Assembly: GCA_016206275.1 (NCBI GenBank)
Contig: JACQRY010000148.1
Location: 1 to 5,040 of the forward strand
Length of the DNA stretch: 5,040 nucleotides
Reading direction: 5' to 3'
Source: Nitrososphaerota archaeon
GTDB lineage: Archaea > Thermoproteota > Nitrososphaeria > Nitrososphaerales > JACQRY01
A model generated the notes under the pieces. It saw only the letters and a list, made by a program, of their open reading frames with translations, made no database searches and had not been told where the DNA came from. Both the position numbers and the translations under genes were made by a program. The stretch's first letter is position 1. Each line of letters starts with the position of its first letter. This document shows positions 1 to 5,040 of this stretch, in pieces.

Positions 1-1
1 C

Positions 2-1210
2 AATAGGCCCAACGCTATTGATCCTGCGCTTAGACGACCAGGCAGGTTTGACCGCGAAATAGAGATCAAGGTGCCCAGTAAGAAGGGGAGACTGGAGATC
101 CTTCAGATACACACACGACATATGCCTCTGGTGCAAGATGTAGACCTAGAGAAGCTAGCAGCTGTAACACATGGATTCGTCGGCGCTGACGCCGAATATC
201 TCTGCAAGGAGGCTGCCATGAAGACTCTGCGAAGAGTTCTGCCTGAAATGAAGCTGGAGGAGGATAAGCTGGGACCAGAGTTCCTCAACAAACTGGAGGT
301 CAGTATGGCTGACTTCGAGAATGCTTTGAAGGATATCACGCCCTCAGCCATGAGAGAGGTCTATCTGGAAACTCCTGACGTAAAGTGGAGTGACATAGGC
401 GGGTTAGAGGGTTTGAAGAAGGAGTTGCAGGAAGCTGTTGAATGGCCCCTTAAATACGCTGATCTGTACTCACGAATAGGTTATTCGATGCCTAAGGGTA
501 TTTTGCTCTGGGGGCCCTCCGGCACTGGTAAGACTCTTCTGGCAAAGGCTGTTGCAAGTGAAAGCGAGGCTAACTTCATCAGTGTGAGAGGCCCAGAACT
601 GCTGTCAAAATGGGTCGGCGAGTCGGAGAGAGGTGTTAGAGAAGTATTCAGAAGGGCAAGGCAAGCAGCTCCATGCATCATCTTCTTCGACGAAATTGAG
701 TCTGTTGCTCCCATTAGAGGTCTTGGAGGGGACAGCATGGTAACAGAGCGAGTAGTTAGCCAGCTACTTACCGAACTGGATGGGATTCAAGCTCTTCAAG
801 GTGTAGTGGTTCTAGGCGCGACCAACCGCATAGACATGGTGGATCCCGCCCTATTAAGAGCAGGCAGATTCGACAAGCTTCTCTACGTCCAGCTGCCTGA
901 TCGTGCCGCTAGACGGCAGATACTTGACGTACACGCTAAAGGAAAGCCATTCGGTAAGGACATAGATCTTGAGAGGGTTGCAGATCTCACCGACGGCTTT
1001 AGCGGCGCAGATGTTGCTTCAGTGAGCAATACTGCTGTCTCACTCCTGCTTCAAGAGTTCGTAGCTAGATACACCAAGCCTGAGGATGTCAAGAAGCACA
1101 TAGATGAAGCAATCCTATCAATGCGTCACTTCGAGGAAGCCATACGTAAAGTCAAGTCGTCCAGAGAAGGCAAACCAGCAGAGAAAGTAGCCGTCCCATA
1201 CTACCGTTAG
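2..1210 (+). CDS. cdc48: Cdc48/p97 (VCP-like) AAA+ ATPase, C-terminal part; 5' end outside window
   Basis: This is a hexameric double-ring AAA+ unfoldase that threads proteins through its pore using ATP, in the cytoplasm. The frame is open from position 2, so the GTG at 71 is internal and the N-domain and most of D1 lie upstream. Seen: the end of D1 with the arginine-finger segment RRPGRFDR (positions 32-55); the D1 lid; and then a full D2. D2 has Walker A GPSGTGKT (512-535), pore-loop Trp in SKWVGES (Trp at 611), Walker B FFDEIE (683-700), sensor-1 GATN, and arginine fingers in RAGRFD (Arg at 857 and 866). The protein ends Pro-Tyr-Tyr-Arg, a hydrophobic-Tyr-X tail of the kind that docks ATPases on the 20S proteasome. 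D2 differs from the commonest archaeal form: Ser for Pro in Walker A, DEIE for DEID, and a lid without the usual REAA segment. The catalytic residues are intact. Family assignment is secure; which Cdc48 paralogue it is remains open. Confidence 0.96.
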   Translation, partial: NRPNAIDPALRRPGRFDREIEIKVPSKKGRLEILQIHTRHMPLVQDVDLEKLAAVTHGFVGADAEYLCKEAAMKTLRRVLPEMKLEEDKLGPEFLNKLEVSMADFENALKDITPSAMREVYLETPDVKWSDIGGLEGLKKELQEAVEWPLKYADLYSRIGYSMPKGILLWGPSGTGKTLLAKAVASESEANFISVRGPELLSKWVGESERGVREVFRRARQAAPCIIFFDEIESVAPIRGLGGDSMVTERVVSQLLTELDGIQALQGVVVLGATNRIDMVDPALLRAGRFDKLLYVQLPDRAARRQILDVHAKGKPFGKDIDLERVADLTDGFSGADVASVSNTAVSLLLQEFVARYTKPEDVKKHIDEAILSMRHFEEAIRKVKSSREGKPAEKVAVPYYR

Positions 1211-1217
1211 CAAGACA

Positions 1218-1268
1218 GCTCCCACAGTGACAGGCAAGAATATGTTACTATCTGCCTTCAGTGGGGGC
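1218..1268 (+). other. Bulged RNA hairpin just after cdc48
   Basis: An imperfect inverted repeat starts seven bases after the cdc48 stop. The arm GCTCCCAC (1218-1225) pairs with GTGGGGGC (1261-1268) with one G-T wobble. TGA (1228-1230) pairs with TCA (1258-1260), and AGGCA (1232-1236) with TGCCT (1253-1257). That gives 16 base pairs, with an AG bulge and a single C bulge on the left arm only, and a 16-base AT-rich loop. It could protect the 3' end of the cdc48 mRNA or help end transcription. No strong T-run follows, so it does not look like a standard archaeal oligo-T terminator. Function is inferred; the pairing is read directly. Confidence 0.55.
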
Positions 1269-1292
1269 AGGTAGGAGCAATTCTTATGAGCA

Positions 1293-1310
1293 TGTATAAT
1301 CCACTATATC
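1293..1310 (+). promoter_or_regulatory. Weak TATA-like candidate promoter for ABCE1-trm5
   Basis: TATAAT (1295-1300) and CTATATC (1304-1310) are the only TATA-like stretches between cdc48 and the ABCE1 gene. Either would put the transcript start at about 1320-1335, giving a leader of some 70-80 bases before the ATG at 1403. Neither matches the archaeal consensus well and no clear BRE precedes them, so read-through from cdc48 is an alternative. Confidence 0.25.
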
Positions 1311-1389
1311 ACCGCTGATCTGCTGCCGTTGATGACGTTGACCACGATTCCAAGCTCGCATAGACAGGGTCAAAAGTAAGACCTCAATC

Positions 1390-1393
1390 GGAG
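1390..1393 (+). promoter_or_regulatory. Ribosome binding site of ABCE1 gene
   Basis: GGAG lies nine bases upstream of the ATG at 1403, a normal Shine-Dalgarno spacing. It supports this start, which also places the first cluster cysteine at residue 13, as expected for the family. Confidence 0.55.
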
Positions 1394-1402
1394 CGATAGC
1401 CA

Positions 1403-3211
1403 ATGGTTCATAGAGTTGCAGTCTTAGACAAAGATTCCTGTGTTTCTAGGAAATGCGGCTTAGAGTGTATCAAGTTTTGTCCCGTAAACAAGACTGGCTC
1501 AGATTGCATCATCTTAGGTGAAGATGCAAAGGCAGTTATCAGCGAGGAGCTTTGTACTGGCTGCGGCATCTGCATAAAAAAATGTCCGTTCGAAGCTATA
1601 ACTATTGTTAACCTTGCTGAGGAACTGATCGGGGACAAGATTCATCAATATGGGGTTAACACCTTCAGACTCTATCGTCTTCCCGTTCCCCGAACAGGAG
1701 GAGTAATTGGCTTAGTGGGAAGAAACGGCGTAGGCAAATCAACCACCCTGAATATCCTGTCAGGGAACCTCAAGCCCAACTTAGGGAAGTATGAGAGGAC
1801 GCCTGAATGGGATGAGATAATCGAGTCTTTTCAGGGAACTGAGCTGAAGCAGCATTTCCAGAAAATCGCCTTACGAGAGATGAAGATCTCTGTGAAGCCT
1901 CAGCAGGTGCATTTGATTCAAAAAGCTTGGTCTGGCGACGGATTATCTTTAATCAAGAAATTTGACGAAAAAGGAGTCGCAAAAGAACTTGTAAAGGAGC
2001 TTAATCTTGACACCTGCATCAACAAGCCTGTCACAGATCTAAGTGGAGGAGAACTGCAAAGGCTTGCTGTTGCTGTAACGGCATCGAAAGACGCTGAGCT
2101 CTATCTGTTTGACGAGCCTTCCTCATACAACGATGTCTACCAGAGGCTCGCTGTCTCGAAGACGATTAGAGGTCTTGCAGAAGCGGGAAAAAAGGTCATA
2201 GTTGTGGAGCACGATCTCACCTTCTTGGACTATCTTAGTGACTATCTTTACCTACTTTACGGTGAATCTGGGGCCTACGGCATCTTGTCTGTTTTGCAGA
2301 CTGCACGCACAGGGATCAACATCCTGCTCGATGGTTATCTTCCCAGCGAAAACGTCAGGTTCAGAGACTCTCCAGTGGTATTTGACACAGCTGCTCCGGT
2401 AGAGGAACAGCTACTCGAAGAACACGTGATACAGTACAATGAGTTCTCTAAGAATTACCCTGGGTTCAATCTTGGTGTTGAAGCAGGAGGATTAAGGAAG
2501 GGAGAGGTCATCGGTATATTAGGTGCCAACGCGTTAGGGAAGACCACTTTCATGAAGATCATCGCGGGCGTGGAGAAACCTGATACGGGCAATGTTGAAA
2601 CTCCTTTGACGATCTCTTACAAACCCCAATATCTATCAGCGGACTTCGAGGGAACTGTCAGAGAACTTTTGTCGAAGGTGTCGGGAGGTAGATTTGAGTC
2701 AAGCGCCTACGAGTCTCAGATAATCAGGCCGTTAGCCGTTCACAAGCTTTACGATAAGTCTATTCGAGAGCTGAGTGGAGGCGAGCTGCAGAAGGTGGCA
2801 ATATCTGCCAGCCTCTCCAGGAATGCGGATATCTACGCTTTGGATGAGCCATCAGCTTTCATAGATATTGAGGACAGGATTCTCTTAGCCAAGGCACTGC
2901 AAAGATTCGTTAGAGCTCAAGGCAGATCCGCTTTCATAGTGGATCACGATGTTCAACTCGTTGACATAGTGTCTGATAGGCTTATCATCTTTTCAGGCCG
3001 ACCTGGAGTAGAAGGGCATACTACTCCTCCGCTAAACAAATTAGATGGAATGAATCGGTTCCTAAGAGAGCTCGGAATAACCTATAGGAGAGATGTAGAC
3101 AGCGGCAGACCTAGGGTCAATAAGCCGGGGAGCAAGCTCGACAGACATCAAAAGGTCGTCGAACAATTCTACTATATGAGTAACACTTCCACCGAAGAAA
3201 GCGAAGACTAG
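1403..3211 (+). CDS. ABCE1: ABCE1/Rli1 ribosome-recycling ATPase with two Fe-S clusters
   Basis: ABCE1 splits ribosomes into subunits after termination, working with aRF1 or Pelota in the cytoplasm. At 602 residues it is full length. The N-terminal ferredoxin-like domain has Cys 13, 18, 22 and 26 and Cys 51, 54, 57 and 61, which fit two [4Fe-4S] clusters; Cys35 is extra, as in eukaryotic forms. NBD1 has Walker A GRNGVGKST (106-114), signature LSGGELQR (213-220), Walker B DEP (237-239) and switch His270. The hinge includes GINILLDGY and ENVRFRD. NBD2 has Walker A GANALGKTT (374-382), signature LSGGELQK (457-464), Walker B DEP (481-483) and switch His515. The C-terminal YRRD and GRPRVNKPGSKLDR segments are typical, followed by a short acidic Ser/Thr tail. 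Mild oddities: D-loop SYND instead of SYLD in NBD1, and KPQQ instead of KPQY at Gln168. Twelve bases separate it from trm5, so an operon is likely. The assignment is essentially certain. Confidence 0.98.
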   Translation: MVHRVAVLDKDSCVSRKCGLECIKFCPVNKTGSDCIILGEDAKAVISEELCTGCGICIKKCPFEAITIVNLAEELIGDKIHQYGVNTFRLYRLPVPRTGGVIGLVGRNGVGKSTTLNILSGNLKPNLGKYERTPEWDEIIESFQGTELKQHFQKIALREMKISVKPQQVHLIQKAWSGDGLSLIKKFDEKGVAKELVKELNLDTCINKPVTDLSGGELQRLAVAVTASKDAELYLFDEPSSYNDVYQRLAVSKTIRGLAEAGKKVIVVEHDLTFLDYLSDYLYLLYGESGAYGILSVLQTARTGINILLDGYLPSENVRFRDSPVVFDTAAPVEEQLLEEHVIQYNEFSKNYPGFNLGVEAGGLRKGEVIGILGANALGKTTFMKIIAGVEKPDTGNVETPLTISYKPQYLSADFEGTVRELLSKVSGGRFESSAYESQIIRPLAVHKLYDKSIRELSGGELQKVAISASLSRNADIYALDEPSAFIDIEDRILLAKALQRFVRAQGRSAFIVDHDVQLVDIVSDRLIIFSGRPGVEGHTTPPLNKLDGMNRFLRELGITYRRDVDSGRPRVNKPGSKLDRHQKVVEQFYYMSNTSTEESED

Positions 3212-3223
3212 GGCAGCCATTGC

Positions 3224-4069
3224 ATGACTAGGATGCTTAAAGAAGCACTAAAAGACATCTTGAATCCTGATGAGCTTAGCCTACTCACGTCGGGGTTCGA
3301 CACCATTGGAGACATAGCTATCGTTAGACTGGATAGGAAGTTGGAGGGTAAGAAGAGTCTGATCGCCTCAGCTATTCTTAATAGGAATAAGGCGATTAGA
3401 ACAGTGCTCAATCAGCTCTCGCCGGTTTCAGGAGAGTACCGTCTACGCTCGTTTGAGTATATGGCTGGAGATGATAAGACTCTGACTATTCACAGGGAGA
3501 ATGGATGTGTCTTTGAAATTGATGTTGCTCAGGCGTATTTCTCGCCTCGACTGTCCACTGAGAGGCTTAGAGTGGCTAATATGGTGGAGCTAGGAGAAAC
3601 TGTGGTGAACATGTTTGCTGGCGTAGGAGTCTTTTCAATTCTAATCGCAAAGAAGCAGCCAAGTGCTAAGGTTTACAGTATTGATGCTAATCCCGCGGCC
3701 TACGAGATGCAGCTCAAAAATATCCAGTTGAACAGGCTAGAGGGAAGAGTCCTGCCATTAATGGGGGACGCTCGGAGGGTTGTAGGAGAATCGCTGGTAG
3801 GAGTTGCAGAGCGAGTTCTAATGCCGCTGCCTGAGAGTGCTCATGGCTTTCTTCCAGATGCCGCAAGGACCCTAAAGAGGTCAGGAGGCGTCATCCATTA
3901 TTATACACATGTTTTCGCTGGTAGACGAAATAATCCTGAGGTTAAGGCCGCTGAAGGCTTGAGTGATCTTATTGGGGCACCATACAGTATCCTAAGTTCT
4001 AGGACTGTGAGGGAAGTGGGACCAGGATGGGTCGAAATAGTCTTGGATATTGGAATAGGGCATAGTTAG
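3224..4069 (+). CDS. trm5: Trm5-type tRNA (guanine37-N1)-methyltransferase, lacking D1 domain
   Basis: Trm5 uses S-adenosylmethionine to methylate N1 of G37, next to the anticodon, which prevents +1 frameshifting; in Archaea m1G37 is also the first step to wyosine. Seen in 281 residues: the D2 domain with GDIAIV and VSGEYRLR; the Trm5 signature YFSPRLSTER (105-114); a Rossmann methyltransferase fold with motif I MFAGVGVF (130-137); the SAM-ribose acidic residue Asp154 in IDANP; and a C-terminal GGVIHYY. The roughly 70-residue D1 domain of the well-studied Methanocaldococcus enzyme is absent. The active-site segment is MPLPESAH (200-207), where that enzyme, from memory, has NLP. Start: the ATG at 3224 is preceded by only a weak AGGG (3210-3213). 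The ATG at 3233 is an alternative; no in-frame upstream start fits the 12-base gap after ABCE1. A wyosine-pathway relative (Taw2) is less likely given SPRL and HYY. Exact subtype is uncertain. Confidence 0.9.
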   Translation: MTRMLKEALKDILNPDELSLLTSGFDTIGDIAIVRLDRKLEGKKSLIASAILNRNKAIRTVLNQLSPVSGEYRLRSFEYMAGDDKTLTIHRENGCVFEIDVAQAYFSPRLSTERLRVANMVELGETVVNMFAGVGVFSILIAKKQPSAKVYSIDANPAAYEMQLKNIQLNRLEGRVLPLMGDARRVVGESLVGVAERVLMPLPESAHGFLPDAARTLKRSGGVIHYYTHVFAGRRNNPEVKAAEGLSDLIGAPYSILSSRTVREVGPGWVEIVLDIGIGHS

Positions 4070-4097
4070 AAGAGTATTGGCTTCCGGAGACTTGTGA

Positions 4098-4112
4098 TTA
4101 TTCTTTCTTTTC
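4098..4112 (+). terminator. T-rich tract, candidate terminator for ABCE1-trm5
   Basis: Fifteen bases with eleven T (TTATTCTTTCTTTTC) begin 28 bases after the trm5 stop on the + strand. Archaeal RNA polymerase terminates at such tracts. The same bases encode the Glu-Lys-Lys-Glu end of the convergent membrane-protein gene, so the two transcripts would overlap slightly at their 3' ends. Base composition is seen; the termination role is inferred. Confidence 0.4.
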
Positions 4113-4358
4113 GCCTTGCGGTGATTCAGGATTCTGGGATGGTGAACTTGTTTCAGGAGGTGTCATGGGTTCAACTGAGGGGGTTGTAGCCATGGTCCAT
4201 CCTATCCATGCGAGTATTCCCAAGATGGCGGCCACTGCGATGAAGGCGGTTATCTGTAGGAGGATGATCGGATAAAGTATCAGGAGGTAGGCGTATACGA
4301 GTATGCCTGCGATCCCGCCTGCTAGCAGTACTCCTCCGACGACGCGGTCTCTGCTCAA
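4098..4358 (-). CDS. Small two-helix membrane protein of unknown function
   Basis: An 86-residue protein with two hydrophobic segments, about residues 6-28 and 31-56, then a hydrophilic tail of 30 residues rich in Pro, Ser, Thr and Glu that ends in GEKKE. The second segment (LQITAFIAVAAILGILAWIGW) is very regular, and its run into MATTP matches my memory of a small conserved archaeal membrane protein family with no known function. The positive N-terminus (SRDR) and lack of a cleavage site suggest a hairpin in the membrane. By the positive-inside rule the N-terminus would be inside, and then the tail too; this is inference. The start is TTG at 4358: a TAA stop lies in frame 15 bases upstream, with no ATG or GTG between, and the next ATG would remove both helices. 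A TATA box lies about 35 bases upstream, so the leader would be very short and no Shine-Dalgarno is visible. I cannot assign a function. Confidence 0.75.
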   Translation of the reverse strand: MSRDRVVGGVLLAGGIAGILVYAYLLILYPIILLQITAFIAVAAILGILAWIGWTMATTPSVEPMTPPETSSPSQNPESPQGEKKE

Positions 4359-4390
4359 AGTATTCGAGTTTTACGGGCAGTTCAAAACCC

Positions 4391-4405
4391 TATTTATACT
4401 TTGAC
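4391..4405 (-). promoter_or_regulatory. BRE/TATA promoter of the small membrane-protein gene
   Basis: On the - strand, TCAAAG (4404-4399) is followed directly by TATAAATA (4398-4391), a close match to the archaeal BRE plus TATA consensus. Transcription would start about 25 bases downstream, near 4366-4372, only some ten bases before the TTG start at 4358. This gives the small gene its own promoter, separate from the ligase gene upstream. Confidence 0.65.
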
Positions 4406-4447
4406 ATCTGTGTGGAAAGTAGTTGGAATCTTAATAATATGTTAGGG

Positions 4448-4484
4448 CGGTTCCGGGATAGCATTGAACCGTTATCCACGGTTC
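4448..4484 (-). repeat. Three CGGTTC/GAACCG arms forming alternative hairpins at the ligase stop
   Basis: On the + strand, GAACCGT (4466-4472) and ACGGTTC (4478-4484) form a perfect 7-bp stem with a 5-base loop. The ligase stop codon (4472-4474) sits in this hairpin. A third arm, CGGTTC (4448-4453), can pair with the same GAACCG (4466-4471) across a 12-base loop, so the two stems exclude each other. GGATA (4456-4460) is also complementary to TATCC (4473-4477). On the ligase mRNA this could mark the 3' end or affect termination. Pairing is seen; role is inferred. Confidence 0.45.
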
Positions 4485-5040
4485 TTCGGAGAAGAGCCTT
4501 GCTGAGAGAAGATTCTTTCAACCTTGTCCAGTATGTCGATCTCATCTACGGTTTTGTCCTCTCTGATTCTCTTGATTCGGGGGAAGCGTAGAGCGTAGCC
4601 ACTATCATGTCTGTTGCTCTTTTGAATATTGTCGAAGGCGACTTCTAACACTATCTCAGGCTTCACAAGAATCCTATAACCAAGATCCTTGACTGTAATA
4701 GTTTTCAGTTTTTCCGTCATATCCAAGATCTCCTTGTCGGTAAGACCGGAGTATGCCTTGCCGATAACTCCAAGCGTGTCACCATTTTTCACGGCGAAGA
4801 CATAGTCTGAGAGCACTCCAGCCCTCTTTCCATGTCCATATTCGGCACCGACGACTACAACATCCAGAGTATCCAGCTCCTTCTTCAGCTTTACCCAGTG
4901 TTTGCCTCGTCTTCCTGGCTGGTATGGTGAAGAAGGTTCTTTCATCACGAGCCCCTCATATCCTATTTCCTTGCTTCGCCTGAACATCCGCTCTATTTCT
5001 TCTCGGGTCTTGAGCTTCTCTAGATGGGAGATGATGATAG
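4472..5040 (-). CDS. lig: ATP-dependent DNA ligase, C-terminal part; 5' end outside window
   Basis: The enzyme seals 3'-OH/5'-phosphate nicks in DNA in replication and repair through a lysine-AMP intermediate. The frame is open to the window edge, so the ATG at 4987 is internal; about 188 residues are present, roughly the last third of a usual archaeal ligase of about 560-600. Seen in order: nucleotidyltransferase motif IV EGLVMK (4957-4940); motif V VKLKK (4894-4880); the OB-fold with GAEYGHGKR and GKAYSGLTD; KPEIVLEVAFDNIQ; and motif VI RFPRIKRIREDK (4588-4553), which helps the adenylation step. The KxDG active-site lysine lies upstream and cannot be checked. The final GSSPKNRG tail is short and polar. 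The next gene, downstream on the same strand, is the small membrane protein with its own promoter, so no operon link is implied. These motifs match the archaeal replicative ligase type, not a bacterial LigD. Confidence 0.95.
   Translation of the reverse strand, partial: IIISHLEKLKTREEIERMFRRSKEIGYEGLVMKEPSSPYQPGRRGKHWVKLKKELDTLDVVVVGAEYGHGKRAGVLSDYVFAVKNGDTLGVIGKAYSGLTDKEILDMTEKLKTITVKDLGYRILVKPEIVLEVAFDNIQKSNRHDSGYALRFPRIKRIREDKTVDEIDILDKVERIFSQQGSSPKNRG

Noticed and set aside
71..73. GTG as the start of the first gene.
   Set aside because: The frame continues upstream to position 2 and encodes conserved Cdc48 D1 sequence, so this GTG is an internal valine.
103..738. Two - strand reading frames (103-351 and 481-738) opposite cdc48.
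   Set aside because: They run antisense to conserved AAA+ sequence, are rich in Ser/Leu/Arg as antisense frames often are, and have no promoter or ribosome site that I can see.
1315..1335. CTGA (1315-1318) and TTGATGA (1329-1335) resemble D' and C' boxes of an archaeal C/D guide RNA.
   Set aside because: No C box lies about 12 bases before the CTGA, no D box follows the TGATGA, and the spacing between the two is long. The set is incomplete.
1211..1402. A possible tRNA or other stable RNA gene in the gap before ABCE1.
   Set aside because: No GGTTCRANNCC T-arm, cloverleaf or CCA-adjacent acceptor pairing is visible; only the hairpin and weak signals already listed.
2202..2402. A 66-codon + strand reading frame inside the ABCE1 gene.
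   Set aside because: It lies in another frame across conserved ABCE1 sequence (switch His and hinge) and its translation resembles no domain I recognise.
4985..4987. ATG as the start of the ligase gene on the - strand.
   Set aside because: The frame is open to the window edge and the catalytic half of the enzyme must lie upstream; this is an internal methionine.

Overview
The window is ordinary chromosomal DNA from an archaeon. All five genes are information-processing or quality-control genes, or small archaeal membrane proteins. Three things point to the TACK side of the Archaea, most likely Nitrososphaerota or Bathyarchaeia and relatives: a Cdc48 that ends in Pro-Tyr-Tyr-Arg, an archaeal-type ATP-dependent DNA ligase, and a TATA box of the form TATAAATA. 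Arginine is often written AGA/AGG and base composition is moderate. The phylum assignment is inference from remembered family sequences; no search was run.

Layout. Positions 2-1210 (+) hold the 3' two thirds or so of a Cdc48/p97-type double AAA+ ATPase: the end of D1, all of D2 and the C-terminus. Positions 1211-1402 are non-coding, with a bulged hairpin just after the cdc48 stop, a ten-codon reading frame with a good Shine-Dalgarno sequence, and a weak promoter candidate. Positions 1403-3211 (+) encode the ribosome-recycling ATPase ABCE1 (Rli1). Twelve bases later, 3224-4069 (+) encode a Trm5-type tRNA guanine-37 N1-methyltransferase without the usual N-terminal D1 domain. These two are probably co-transcribed. 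The + strand genes meet a convergent - strand block across a 28-base gap. That block has a small two-helix membrane protein (4098-4358), with its own TATA promoter at 4391-4405, and upstream of it the C-terminal part of an ATP-dependent DNA ligase (4472-5040, running off the window).

How the genes relate. ABCE1 splits post-termination ribosomes and Trm5 makes m1G37, which keeps the reading frame, so the pair serves translation fidelity and turnover. Cdc48 unfolds proteins and its tail is suited to docking on the 20S proteasome. The ligase seals DNA nicks. I see no mobile element, CRISPR array, tRNA, rRNA or defence system, and no convincing new multi-gene system. The points worth following up are small: the Cdc48 tail, the shortened and substituted Trm5, the structured 1211-1402 gap, the unknown membrane protein, and the mutually exclusive hairpins at the ligase stop codon.
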